Part shown: one piece after another, positions 43,925 to 52,793 of the stretch
Layout: each line of letters begins with the position of its first letter
How positions within the stretch are numbered: position 1 is the first letter of the stretch
Assembly (NCBI GenBank): GCA_945892985.1
Contig: CAMDDU010000011.1
Location: forward strand, 46,693 to 110,692
Length of the DNA: 64,000 bases
Reading direction: 5' to 3'
Source of the DNA: CAITSH01 sp945892985
GTDB taxonomy: Bacteria > Pseudomonadota > Gammaproteobacteria > Burkholderiales > SG8-39
The notes under the pieces: model-generated
Databases searched by the model: none
Seen by the model: only the letters and a program-made list of their open reading frames with translations
What the model was told of the DNA's origin: nothing
Made by a program: the position numbers and the translations under genes

Positions 43925-44899
43925 ATGAACATGATCAAACGCATTGCACTGCTCACCCTCCTACCCCTGGCAGGCCTCGGCGCCGCCCCGTGCCAGGCGC
44001 AGGATTACCCGACACGGCCAATACGCCTGGTCATTCCCTATGGCGCCGGCGGCTCATCGGACGGTCCCATGCGCGTCATCGCACAGGAGTTGTCCAAACA
44101 ACTTGGCCACCAGGTCGTGGTCGAAAACAAGCCCGGTCAGGGCGCGATGATTGGCAGCGAAGTCGTGGTCAAGGCGCCGGCCGACGGCTATACCTTGTTG
44201 CTCGCCTCCAACCCCAACGCCATCAGCGTGTCGCTCTATAACAACCTGAGCTTCAATCCGGTCGATGATTTCCTGCCGATCTCGCTGCTCGGTCGCGAGC
44301 AGGCGGTGCTGCTGGTGCATCCGTCCTTCCCGGCGAGGAACATGAAGGAATTCATCGCTTATGTAAAAGCCAATCCGGGCAAGGTCAACTACGGCTCGTC
44401 AGGCAATGGCAGCGCCCAGCATCTCTTTACCGCGCTGATGATGTCCATGGGCGACCTGAAAATGACCCATGTCCCCTACAAAGGCAGCGCTGGCGTCACC
44501 ACCGATTTGCTGGGCGGACAAATCCAGACTGCGCTGCCCGGTCTCGCCGCGATGATGAGTCACATCAAGGACGGCAAGCTGCGCCCCTTGGCGGTGACGG
44601 GCGCCGCACGCTCGCCGCTGCTGCCCGAGGTGCCGACCCTCACCGAGTCGGGCTTCAAAGGCTACGACGCCTACATCTGGATGGGCCTGCTCGCGCCCAA
44701 GGGCACACCCGTCGCCATTATCGACAAGCTCAACCGCGAACTGATCACCGCGCTCAAAGCCCCTTCTGTGAAGACCTATATGAATAACGCGGCCATCGAA
44801 CAGATCGGCTCGACACCCGCAGAGTTCGGCGCTTTTTTCCGCGCAGACCGCGACCTGTGGGCGCGCCTGATCAAGGAAACCGGCGCACGCGTCGATTAA
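43925..44899 (+). CDS. Bug family (TctC-type) periplasmic receptor
   Basis: 324 residues with signal peptide ending near PCQAQ, then DYPTRPIRLVIPYGAGGSSD, VENKPGQGAMIGSEVVVKAP, YGSSGNGSAQHLFTALMMSM and HVPYKGSAGVTTDLLGGQI. AGGAAA precedes the ATG. It is located between twin A deacetylase and the triple RidA-like gene (16 bases), so its ligand is probably linked to their substrate. Confidence 0.93.
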   Translation: MNMIKRIALLTLLPLAGLGAAPCQAQDYPTRPIRLVIPYGAGGSSDGPMRVIAQELSKQLGHQVVVENKPGQGAMIGSEVVVKAPADGYTLLLASNPNAISVSLYNNLSFNPVDDFLPISLLGREQAVLLVHPSFPARNMKEFIAYVKANPGKVNYGSSGNGSAQHLFTALMMSMGDLKMTHVPYKGSAGVTTDLLGGQIQTALPGLAAMMSHIKDGKLRPLAVTGAARSPLLPEVPTLTESGFKGYDAYIWMGLLAPKGTPVAIIDKLNRELITALKAPSVKTYMNNAAIEQIGSTPAEFGAFFRADRDLWARLIKETGARVD

Positions 44900-44915
44900 T
44901 GCAGACAGAACAGAC

Positions 44916-46196
44916 ATGAGCCTGGAGCGTTTTGGCAAGACCCGTTACGGCAATGGCGACATCGTGCATGTGCCTTTTGTGCGCGCCGGCAACTGGGTGT
45001 TTGGCACCGGGCTACGCGCGACGCAGCCGGACGGCCTTATGGATCCGGCCGTGCTCGGCAACGGCCGTCCGCTGTCTTCACCACCCAAACCACAACGCGA
45101 GGCACAACTGATTTTTGAGCGCATGCGCGCGCACCTCGACTCCGCCGGCAGCGCCATGACGCACGTCGCCCGCCTCGACCAGTACTACCCGGACCCGGGC
45201 TCGGTCGATCCCTATCACGTCGCACGCAAACAAGCGCTGGCCGGCCAGGTTGCACCCAGCACCTCCATCATCGTTCCGGGCCTGCTCAATGAGAACGCCG
45301 GCATGGATGTGCAAGTCATGGCGGCCACCAGCGCAAGCGGTTACGCCATCGAGCGTGTCAAAGCCGACCTGAATGCGCCGCAGACCTCGGGCTACGCGCC
45401 CTGCCTGCGCGTCGGCGACATGGTGTTTGTGGCAGGGCAACTGGCACGCGACAGTTCGGGCAACATCGCCGCCGAAGCCAGGCAAGCGTCCGGGCAGCAA
45501 TGGAATGGCACGCGCATCAAGTTGGAAACAGAATATCTATTCAAGAAGCGCCTGCTGCCGGCACTTGAGGCGGCCGGCAGCCATCCGGACTGCGTGCTAA
45601 AGGCGCAGGTCTACCTGAGTCATCCGGCAGACCTACCCGCCTTCCTGCAAAGCTGGGCGCAATGCTTTGGCCGGCGCATACCGCCGACCACCATCGTGCC
45701 GGTGACACATCCGGCCTTTGGCACCATCGACGCCACGATCGAAGTCAACCTCATCGCCGTCCACGCATCGGCGCAACCGCGCATCCGCGACATCTGCTGT
45801 GATGTCGAACTGATCGCAGAGGGCGCGCTTCAGGCCTGCAGCTTCGACGAGCTGCTGTTTGTTTCCGGACTGATGGCCGTGGACAAGGCGGGCCTCGTAC
45901 CCTGCGCCCAAGTGCAGGCGTCCGCCCCCTACTTTCATGACAGCGCGCGCGCGCAAATGACTGACATTCTGGCCAAAGCTGAAAGCATATTCGCCGCCGC
46001 CGGCACCGACTTGTCCAATGTCGTTCGTGCGCTGCATTTTCACACCGACCTCACCGACTTTCACGCGGCGCACCAGGCGTGGGACCGCGAACTGCGCGAT
46101 GCCGGACTGCCCTTCAGCGCCATCGCTGTAGCACCGACGATGTTCGTGCCCGGGGCCAGCCTGCTGCTCGATCTGTGGGGCTACGCGCCGCGGTAA
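44916..46196 (+). CDS. Protein with three tandem RidA-like (YjgF/YER057c/UK114) domains
   Basis: 426 residues. Three RidA-like units can be traced at about 12-140, 143-283 and 290-424. Each has a WVFGTGLRA / MVFVAGQLA / LLFVSGLMA strand, a helix pair, and a final strand such as MDVQVMAA, ATIEVNLIA or LLLDLWGYA. Single RidA proteins of about 130 residues form trimers, so this chain could be a built-in trimer. The Arg that RidA uses for imine hydrolysis is replaced in all three (PSTSII, PPTTIV, PFSAIA), so ordinary enamine/imine deaminase activity is doubtful. It lies between a Bug gene and twin B deacetylase. Confidence 0.8.
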   Translation: MSLERFGKTRYGNGDIVHVPFVRAGNWVFGTGLRATQPDGLMDPAVLGNGRPLSSPPKPQREAQLIFERMRAHLDSAGSAMTHVARLDQYYPDPGSVDPYHVARKQALAGQVAPSTSIIVPGLLNENAGMDVQVMAATSASGYAIERVKADLNAPQTSGYAPCLRVGDMVFVAGQLARDSSGNIAAEARQASGQQWNGTRIKLETEYLFKKRLLPALEAAGSHPDCVLKAQVYLSHPADLPAFLQSWAQCFGRRIPPTTIVPVTHPAFGTIDATIEVNLIAVHASAQPRIRDICCDVELIAEGALQACSFDELLFVSGLMAVDKAGLVPCAQVQASAPYFHDSARAQMTDILAKAESIFAAAGTDLSNVVRALHFHTDLTDFHAAHQAWDRELRDAGLPFSAIAVAPTMFVPGASLLLDLWGYAPR

Positions 46197-46290
46197 TGAA
46201 CAGCGAACTGCGGCCCAAAGAGGGAGCGATGGCACAATGAACCGACGGCCCCTTAGGGCTCGCGCGTATTAGTCTGGCCATCCGCAGCGC

Positions 46291-47196
46291 ATGAATCCCC
46301 TTTTACCCCAGCATGACCGTTACGACTTCATTCCGCTGCCCGAGCGCAGGGATTACTCGTGGCCGGAGGGCAAACGCCTCGCCTTCACCGTAACGACCAA
46401 TATCGAATGGTTCGCCTTTGGCACCGGCATGGGCCATGACCCGGCCAAGACCGGCGAGCCACAAACGCATCGTAATTATTCCTGGCGCGACTACGGCAAC
46501 CGCATCGGCATCTGGCGCCTGTTCGACCTGCTGGACGAGCTCAAGCTGCCCGCAGGACACACCACCAACAGCCTGATCTACGACTACGCCCCGCAGATCA
46601 CCGACGCCATACGCAAGCGCGGTGACGAACTGATTGCCCACGGCCGCAGCAACGCCGAGAACCTGCGCGGCCTGTGGCAGCCCGACGAAGAACGCTTGCT
46701 GCGTGAGGTCACCGACACCATCACAAAGCACGAGGGCCGCCCTCCCCGTGGCTGGATGGGCGCCGGCGCCTACGAAACCACGCACACCCCGGACCTGCTC
46801 AAAGAAATCGGCTACACCTACCTGATGGACTGGCCCATGGACGACCAGCCGGTGTGGCTGCGCACCCGCACCGGCCCCATGCTGCTTGTTCCCTACCCGG
46901 TCGAGACCGACGATGCACAGGCCATCATCCACCGCAAATGGAGCGCCGCGGTGTTCTGCGACATGCTCGTCGCTCAGTTTGATGAGATGATCGGGCAAAG
47001 CGCCCGGCATCCGCTCGTGATGAATGTGTCCGTTCATCCCTATGTATTCGGCCAGCCTTTTCGCGTTCGCGCGCTACGCCGGGCGCTGCAACACTGCCTG
47101 CGCCATCCACTCGCCTCACGCGTGTGGTGGACCAAACCCGGCGACATCGCCAATCATTGCCTGGCCCTGCCGCCGGGCATCATTCCCGGAAGCTGA
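46291..47196 (+). CDS. Polysaccharide deacetylase family protein, PuuE-like, twin B
   Basis: 301 residues, a recent paralogue of twin A: LAFTVTTNIEWFAFGTGMGH, WRDYGNRIGIWRLFDLLDEL, GDELIAHGRSNAENLRGLW, YLMDWPMDDQPVW, MNVSVHPYVFGQPF and the same end LPPGIIPGS. Differences cluster at the C-terminal third and around residues 208-220. There is no clear ribosome site in the 94-base gap before it. The AtzG-like gene follows after 2 bases, which ties this copy to the amidase. Confidence 0.87.
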   Translation: MNPLLPQHDRYDFIPLPERRDYSWPEGKRLAFTVTTNIEWFAFGTGMGHDPAKTGEPQTHRNYSWRDYGNRIGIWRLFDLLDELKLPAGHTTNSLIYDYAPQITDAIRKRGDELIAHGRSNAENLRGLWQPDEERLLREVTDTITKHEGRPPRGWMGAGAYETTHTPDLLKEIGYTYLMDWPMDDQPVWLRTRTGPMLLVPYPVETDDAQAIIHRKWSAAVFCDMLVAQFDEMIGQSARHPLVMNVSVHPYVFGQPFRVRALRRALQHCLRHPLASRVWWTKPGDIANHCLALPPGIIPGS

Positions 47197-47198
47197 TC

Positions 47199-47402
47199 AT
47201 GACCAAACCGATTCAGGACACCGCAATGGGCGAACTCGCCTCGGCGCTGCAGCAAATCGAGCTGCCGGCCGACCGGGTCGCACGCACCCGCCCGCTGGTG
47301 GAGGCCAACAACGCCATCATCGCGCAGGCGGCACGTGAACGCCTTGCCATGGACGACAGCCCGGGCGATTTTGTCGCCTGGCTGGAAGGGCGCAAGCCGT
47401 GA
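47199..47402 (+). CDS. Small AtzG/GatC-like protein, probable amidase partner
   Basis: 67 residues, mostly helical: LQQIELPADRVARTRPLVEA then a second helix and DSPGDFVAWLEGRKP. Its size, the LP-x-RV pattern, the Asp-Pro-rich end and its position directly before a GatA-type amidase match AtzG (DUF4089), which stabilises and regulates AtzE (1-carboxybiuret hydrolase) as GatC does GatA. Its stop overlaps the amidase GTG start by 4 bases, indicating 1:1 coupled production. The sequence resemblance is weak because the protein is short. Confidence 0.6.
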   Translation: MTKPIQDTAMGELASALQQIELPADRVARTRPLVEANNAIIAQAARERLAMDDSPGDFVAWLEGRKP

Positions 47403-48814
47403 GCGCCGCCTTGCACCCCTTGTCACTGAGCGAACTGGCCGACGCCATCGCCAGGGGCGAGACCACCTCGCGCGCAGCCACCGAGTCAAGCCTGTCGCGT
47501 CTGAAAAACATCGGCACCAAACTCAATGCCGTGGTGCTGCTGGAAGAGAACAAAGCGCTCGAAGCGGCCGATGCGGCGGATGCCTGGCGCGCGGCGGGCA
47601 AGCGCATCGGACCGCTGCACGGCGTGCCGCTAGCCCACAAAGACTTGTACTACCGCGCCGGACGCCCCTGTTCAGGCGGTTCGAATATCCGCCAGGGTTT
47701 TGTGCCCGGCACCACCGCCACCGTACTCAAGCGCCTCGACGCCGCCGGCGCACTCGATCTGGGCACGCTGCACATGGCTGAGTTCGCACTCTCGCCCACC
47801 GGCTACAACGAACCCTACGGCCACGTGCGCAACCCGTGGAATCCCGATCATGTGACCGGCGGCTCCTCCAGTGGTTCGGGTATCGCCGTGGCGGCCAGAC
47901 TGGTCACCGCGTCACTCGGTTCCGATACCGGCGGCTCCATCCGCCACCCCGCCGCGATGTGCGGCGTTACCGGCCTCAAGCCGACCTGGTCGCGCGTCAG
48001 TCGCGCCAACGCCATGGCGCTGTCATGGTCGCTCGATTGCGTCGGACCGCTGGCGCAGACTGCGCGCGACTGCGCCCGCATCATGCAGGTCATCGCCGGC
48101 GCAGACGCCGCGGACCCGACCGCCTCGGCCATAGCGGTGCCCGACTACGAATCCCAATTGAGCGGTCACCTGAAAAACCTGACCATCGCCGTGCCCGGAA
48201 ATTATTATTACGATCACGTCACACCCGAGGTGAAAAAGGCGCTCGACACATCAATCGAGGCGATGCGCGACCTGGGCGCAAAAATCGTCACCACGACGAC
48301 ACCGGACATGGCCCTGGTCAACGCGCTGATGATCGTGGTCATGGCGGTTGAAGCCGCGAGCATGCACCGCAACTGGCTGGCCACCCGGCCGCAGGACTAT
48401 GCCGACCAGGTGCGCAGCCGTATCGAGCCCGGCCTGTATTACCCGGCGACACGCTACACCGAAGCCCTCTCGCTGCGCGCCAAGATCGCCGCCGAATACA
48501 TCGCCAGCACCATGAAGGGCGCCGACCTGCTGCACCTGCCCGCCATATCGGTGCCAGTGCCCTCCATCATGGAAACCACAGCCGGCGACCCGGCCGCCGT
48601 AGCGGCAAAGATCGGCGTCCTTACACACTGCACGCGCGGCATCAACTACCTTGGCCTGCCTTCGCTCAGTCTGCCCTGCGGTTTTGCCAACGGCCTGCCG
48701 CTCGGTTTTCAGCTCGTCGGCAAACCCTTTACCGAAGCTCTGCTATTGCGCGCCGGCGACGCCTACCAGCGCATAAGCGACTGGCACAAGCGCCTGCCGC
48801 CAATGGCCGCCTGA
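47399..48814 (+). CDS. GatA/AtzE-type amidase
   Basis: 471 residues with GTG start overlapping the AtzG-like stop. Ser-cisSer-Lys triad: Lys81 (PLAHKDLYY), cis-Ser156 (TGGSSSGSG) and Ser180 (GSDTGGSIRHPAAMCGVTGL). Closer to GatA/AtzE than the amidase at 19034, which lacks a partner gene. It likely cleaves an amide or ureido group of the ring-opened compound and releases ammonia or urea. Last gene of the island; a 300-base gap follows. Confidence 0.9.
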   Translation: MSAALHPLSLSELADAIARGETTSRAATESSLSRLKNIGTKLNAVVLLEENKALEAADAADAWRAAGKRIGPLHGVPLAHKDLYYRAGRPCSGGSNIRQGFVPGTTATVLKRLDAAGALDLGTLHMAEFALSPTGYNEPYGHVRNPWNPDHVTGGSSSGSGIAVAARLVTASLGSDTGGSIRHPAAMCGVTGLKPTWSRVSRANAMALSWSLDCVGPLAQTARDCARIMQVIAGADAADPTASAIAVPDYESQLSGHLKNLTIAVPGNYYYDHVTPEVKKALDTSIEAMRDLGAKIVTTTTPDMALVNALMIVVMAVEAASMHRNWLATRPQDYADQVRSRIEPGLYYPATRYTEALSLRAKIAAEYIASTMKGADLLHLPAISVPVPSIMETTAGDPAAVAAKIGVLTHCTRGINYLGLPSLSLPCGFANGLPLGFQLVGKPFTEALLLRAGDAYQRISDWHKRLPPMAA

Positions 48815-48930
48815 GCGGCTGGAATCTTCGCAGCCAGAAGCTTTTTGCTTTGCACGATTCCACCGCGCAAGCGGGTTAAGCCGCCCAATGGAAAAATAAA
48901 AAAGTCGGCGTAACAACCGGGCACCGGCCC

Positions 48931-48956
48931 TGGTGGTCATCCATGGTGGTCGTCCA
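48931..48956. repeat. 13-base tandem duplication in the gap before hyuA
   Basis: tggtggtcatcca and tggtggtcgtcca in tandem. It lies 50 bases upstream of the inverted repeat at 49006. The rest of the gap 48815-49121 holds no gene. Confidence 0.55.
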
Positions 48957-49005
48957 TGGCGCGACAGCCGTCGACCGGCAAAGTGCGGCCGCGGCGGCCG
49001 AAAAT

Positions 49006-49035
49006 TATGTGTTGACAGCACATACTTTTTCATCG
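49006..49035 (+). promoter_or_regulatory. Inverted-repeat operator overlapping a -35 box upstream of hyuA
   Basis: TATGTG-TTGACAG-CACATA is a perfect 6+6 inverted repeat at 49006-49024. Its spacer contains a consensus -35 TTGACA (49012-49017). A possible -10, GAATAT, follows after 17 bases. A bound protein would compete with RNA polymerase. The MarR protein at 61325 is one candidate regulator. Confidence 0.6.
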
Positions 49036-49121
49036 AATATGAATTTTTATGGGCGCACAGGCAGCAGCATTTTCCCCGGTCCGGGCTTGCCTCAGCCATC
49101 GCATTCCATCGGAGACACTCG

Positions 49122-51209
49122 TTGAGTCTGACACCGCCCTACCGACTTACCGCCGACGTGGGTGGAACGTTTACCGATCTTGTCCTGCACGACGATGCGA
49201 GCGGCACTCTATTTACGGCCAAGACGCTAACCACCCCCGAGGATCCGAGCCGCGCCATTCTTGAGGCAGGCACCACCCTGCTGGAACGCCACACCCGGCA
49301 GATGGCCGCGATGAGCCACTTCATCCACGCGACGACGCTGGTAACCAACACGCTCATCGAGCGCAACGGTGCCGTGACCGGGTTACTGATGACCGAAGGC
49401 TTTCGCGACATCATCGAAATGGCGACCGAAACGCGCTACGACATTTACGACCTTGGCATCGACCTGCCCACGCCGCTGGTGCCGCGCGAGCTGCGCGGCG
49501 AAGTACCCGGGCGCATCGGCGCCGACGGCGCGGTTCTGACCGAGCTCGACCTTGCCGCCGCGCGAACGGCAGTGGCCGTACTCGCGGCCAAGGGGGCAAC
49601 CGCAATCGCGGTCTGCTTCATCCATTCCTATGTCAACGACGCGCACGAGCGCGCCGTCGGCGAACTGATTGCCGCGGAGTTCCCACAGCTGGCCTGTTCG
49701 CTGTCGTCTGCGGTACAACCGGAAATCCGCGAATACGAGCGCACTTCCACGACTGTCGCCAACGCCTACACCCAGCCGCGTACCAGGGACTACCTGAAAC
49801 GACTTGAGCAGGGACTGCGCACAAAAGGTTTTTCAGGACGCTTCAACGTCATGCTCTCCAGCGGCGGCCTGACGACGGGGGAAGTCGCGTCACGCCTGCC
49901 GGTAAAAATACTTGAGTCCGGGCCTGCGGCGGGAGTCGAAGCGGCGCGCGCCCTCGGAAGCGCGATCGGCATCGAAAGCCTGGTGTCATTTGACATGGGC
50001 GGCACGACAGCAAAAGTGGGTCTGGTGGAAGACGGCACAGTCACCCTGTCGAACCAGCTCGAGGTGGCCCGGCTGCACCGCTTCAAGAAAGGCAGCGGCC
50101 TCATCGTCAAATCGCCCACCGTCGAACTCATAGAAATCGGGGCGGGTGGCGGCAGCATTGCCTGGGTCGACCAGTATGGACTGCTCAAGGTGGGCCCGCG
50201 CAGCGCAGCGTCCGTCCCCGGACCGGCCTGCTACGGCCGGGGCGGCAGCGAGGCAACCGTCACCGATTCCGATCTCGTGCTCGGCTACCTCGACGCCGAT
50301 GATTTCGCCGGCGGTGACATGAAGCTCGACCGCGCTGCAGCGGACGGCGCGATCGCTCGGCTGGCGGAAAAACTGCGCCTGCCGGCAATGGAAGCGGCCT
50401 GGGGAATCCACGAAATCGCCAATGAGAACATGGCCACCGCCGGGCGCATCCACCTGGTGGAACGCGGCAAGGATCCGGGCCGTTTCACCTTCATAGCGTT
50501 CGGTGGCGCCGGCCCGACGCATGCACAGGCGGTAGCCGCCAAGCTTGGCGTTGCGACGGTGATCGTTCCGCGCAATGCGGGCGTAATGTCGGCGGTCGGT
50601 CTGCTCGCGGCACCGCTGTCCTTCGATGTCGTGCACAGTGCCGTCATGGATGTCGCCGGTGCCAACTGGGCGCAGCTTGCGGCAAGCTACGAAAAGCTCG
50701 CCAAAGAAGCCCGCGCCCAGCTGACCGACGTCCCGGCCAAAGACATCCACATCCACAGCAGCGCCGACATGCGTTACCGCGGACAGGGCAGCGAAATCAC
50801 CGTCCGGTTCGGTCACGACCTGCAGGCCAAGCCGCTCGATGGCGCGGCCGTGACCGGCTCCTTCAACGCCGCCTATGACCGGCTCTACGGGCGCCACATC
50901 GACGGTGCGCCGATCCAGTTTGTGAGCCTGCGTGTGCGGGCTGTTGCGCTTGGCGGTCCCTTTGACTTTCTGCCCATCGAGTCGGCGGCCGGCACCACGG
51001 CCGAGGCTTACAAGGCGCGTCCTGTTTATTTCCCCAAGCGCGGTTTCATCGAAACACGGATCTACCGCCACGTTGAATTGCGCGCAGGACACCGCCTCGA
51101 CGGTCCGGCCATCGTCCAGTCGTCGGAATTCTCCGCCCTGGTGGCGCCCGGGCAGCACTGCTCGGTCGATCGTTTCGGCAACCTGCACATCACGCTGAGG
51201 GCGGACTGA
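49122..51209 (+). CDS. hyuA: Hydantoinase/oxoprolinase subunit A (HyuA)
   Basis: 695 residues from a TTG start with GGAGA 8 bases upstream; the frame is open 63 codons further, but that would run through the operator region. RLTADVGGTFTDLVLHD is the ATP-binding phosphate motif of the actin-like fold. HATTLVTNTLIERNGAVTGL, VSFDMGGTTAKVGL and FIAFGGAGPTHAQAVA also match. HyuA and HyuB form an ATP-dependent enzyme for opening cyclic amides (hydantoins, 5-oxoproline, caprolactam) or carboxylating ketones. First gene of the region 4 operon. Confidence 0.93.
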   Translation: MSLTPPYRLTADVGGTFTDLVLHDDASGTLFTAKTLTTPEDPSRAILEAGTTLLERHTRQMAAMSHFIHATTLVTNTLIERNGAVTGLLMTEGFRDIIEMATETRYDIYDLGIDLPTPLVPRELRGEVPGRIGADGAVLTELDLAAARTAVAVLAAKGATAIAVCFIHSYVNDAHERAVGELIAAEFPQLACSLSSAVQPEIREYERTSTTVANAYTQPRTRDYLKRLEQGLRTKGFSGRFNVMLSSGGLTTGEVASRLPVKILESGPAAGVEAARALGSAIGIESLVSFDMGGTTAKVGLVEDGTVTLSNQLEVARLHRFKKGSGLIVKSPTVELIEIGAGGGSIAWVDQYGLLKVGPRSAASVPGPACYGRGGSEATVTDSDLVLGYLDADDFAGGDMKLDRAAADGAIARLAEKLRLPAMEAAWGIHEIANENMATAGRIHLVERGKDPGRFTFIAFGGAGPTHAQAVAAKLGVATVIVPRNAGVMSAVGLLAAPLSFDVVHSAVMDVAGANWAQLAASYEKLAKEARAQLTDVPAKDIHIHSSADMRYRGQGSEITVRFGHDLQAKPLDGAAVTGSFNAAYDRLYGRHIDGAPIQFVSLRVRAVALGGPFDFLPIESAAGTTAEAYKARPVYFPKRGFIETRIYRHVELRAGHRLDGPAIVQSSEFSALVAPGQHCSVDRFGNLHITLRAD

Positions 51210-51210
51210 C

Positions 51211-51228
51211 ATGAACGCATTGACATGA
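51211..51228 (+). CDS. Five-codon mini-ORF linking hyuA and hyuB
   Basis: ATG AAC GCA TTG ACA TGA. It is preceded by GAGGGCGG at a normal distance, while the hyuB ATG (51225) has no ribosome site of its own. The mini-ORF stop overlaps the hyuB start as ATGA. Ribosomes leaving it could restart on hyuB. Visible in sequence; function inferred. Confidence 0.35.
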   Translation: MNALT

Positions 51229-52793
51229 CAACTGCGCGCATCAAAGACCCGATTTTCTTTGAAATCTCCTGGAGCAGGCTGATCTCCTTCGTCGACGAAG
51301 CTGCCGCCGCACTGGTGCGCACCGCGTTCTCGCCGGTCATTCGGGAGGCCGAAGACTATGCCGTCGTGCTGTTTGACGGCCGCGGCAGATCGCTCGCGCA
51401 GTCCACCACGAGCGTGCCATCCTTCATAGGCACGCTGCCGAACACCATGCGGCATTTCCAGCAGGCGATGAAGGAGGAAGGCTGGCACCCGGGCGACGTC
51501 GTCATCACCAACGACCCGTGGATGGGCAGCGGGCACCTGCAGGACATCAGCATGGTGATGCCCATTTTCAGCAAGGCGGGCAAACTCGTCGCCTACTCCG
51601 GCGTCGTCGCCCACCCATCGGACATGGGCGGGCGGTGGTCAGCCGAGAATCGTGAAATCTACGAGGACGGACTGCAAATTCCGATCTGCAAACTGATGCG
51701 CGCCGGCAAGCCCAACAAGGACGTGTTTGCCTTCATCGAACGCAATGTCCGCGTTCCCCACCTGGTCATCGGCGACGTGCACGCGATGATCGCCTCATGC
51801 GCCGTCGCCGGTGAGAGGGTCAACGCCTTTCTGGAGGAGACCGGCCTCGACGGCCTCGACGATCTAGCCGAAGCGATCCACGATTTTTCGGAAAAAGCGA
51901 TGCGCGCTAGCATTGCGGCCATTCCGGACGGCGTTTTCCGCTACGAGTACCAGATCGACGGCTATGACTCCCCGCTCAAGATCGCCGCAAAACTGACGAT
52001 CTCAGGCGACAGCATTGCCATGGATTACGCCGGATCGTCGATGCAGATAGGGCGCGCCATCAATTGCCCCTGGGTCTATACCAACGCCTTCACCGTCTAC
52101 CCGCTGAAATGCGCGATCAACCCCGGTGTGCCCAACAACGAGGGCATGATGCGGCCCTTCACCGTGACGGCCCCCGAGGGCAGCCTGCTGAATCCCAAGC
52201 ATCCCGCCGCGGTCGGCGCGCGCAACCTGACAGGGCACCTGCTGACCTCCGCCGTGTTCGGCACGCTGGCACAGGCTATCCCGAAAGACGATGTTGCCGG
52301 CCGCCTGCTCGCCGACGGCGCCTCGCCGCGTCCGCACATCGTTATCAGTGGGACCGATGACCAGGGCAAGGCCTTTTCATCCACCATGTTCATCATGGGC
52401 GGCCTGGGCGCGCGGCCGGACAAGGACGGCATAGCCTGCATCGCCTTCCCGTCCACCACGCGCAATACTTCGATCGAGGTGCTCGAAACGTCGGCGCCGA
52501 TCCTGATCGAGCGCAAATCCATACGCGAAAATTCCGGCGGCGCCGGCATGTTCCGCGGCGGCGACGGGCAGGTGTTTTCACTGCGCGTACTGGCTCGTGA
52601 CGGCGCGACAGCGTCCATCTTCAGCGACCGATCCCGTTTTCCACCCGAAGGCATGAACGGCGGCGCCGCGGCGCTCGGAACCGAGATACGCATCAATGAC
52701 GGGCCTGCCCCGCTCAAGGGCACCACGCGCCTCAAGCAGGGCGACGTGCTGACCATCAAATCACCAGGAGGAGGCGGATATGGCGCCCCGTAA
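51225..52793 (+). CDS. hyuB: Hydantoinase/oxoprolinase subunit B (HyuB)
   Basis: 522 residues. DPIFFEISWSRLISFVDEAA, the N-terminal HyuB signature; NDPWMGSGHLQDISMVMPIF and PGVPNNEGMMRPFTVTAPEG in the catalytic barrel; and ending GDVLTIKSPGGGGYGAP, typical of the family. It is the catalytic partner of HyuA, with ATP-driven opening or carboxylation of a lactam or similar ring in the cytosol. The MmgE/PrpD gene starts 14 bases before its stop. Confidence 0.93.
   Translation: MTTARIKDPIFFEISWSRLISFVDEAAAALVRTAFSPVIREAEDYAVVLFDGRGRSLAQSTTSVPSFIGTLPNTMRHFQQAMKEEGWHPGDVVITNDPWMGSGHLQDISMVMPIFSKAGKLVAYSGVVAHPSDMGGRWSAENREIYEDGLQIPICKLMRAGKPNKDVFAFIERNVRVPHLVIGDVHAMIASCAVAGERVNAFLEETGLDGLDDLAEAIHDFSEKAMRASIAAIPDGVFRYEYQIDGYDSPLKIAAKLTISGDSIAMDYAGSSMQIGRAINCPWVYTNAFTVYPLKCAINPGVPNNEGMMRPFTVTAPEGSLLNPKHPAAVGARNLTGHLLTSAVFGTLAQAIPKDDVAGRLLADGASPRPHIVISGTDDQGKAFSSTMFIMGGLGARPDKDGIACIAFPSTTRNTSIEVLETSAPILIERKSIRENSGGAGMFRGGDGQVFSLRVLARDGATASIFSDRSRFPPEGMNGGAAALGTEIRINDGPAPLKGTTRLKQGDVLTIKSPGGGGYGAP

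Noticed and set aside
49986..51614. A 542-codon open frame opposite hyuA and hyuB
   Set aside because: It spans the hyuA-hyuB junction on the wrong strand and has no domain signs.
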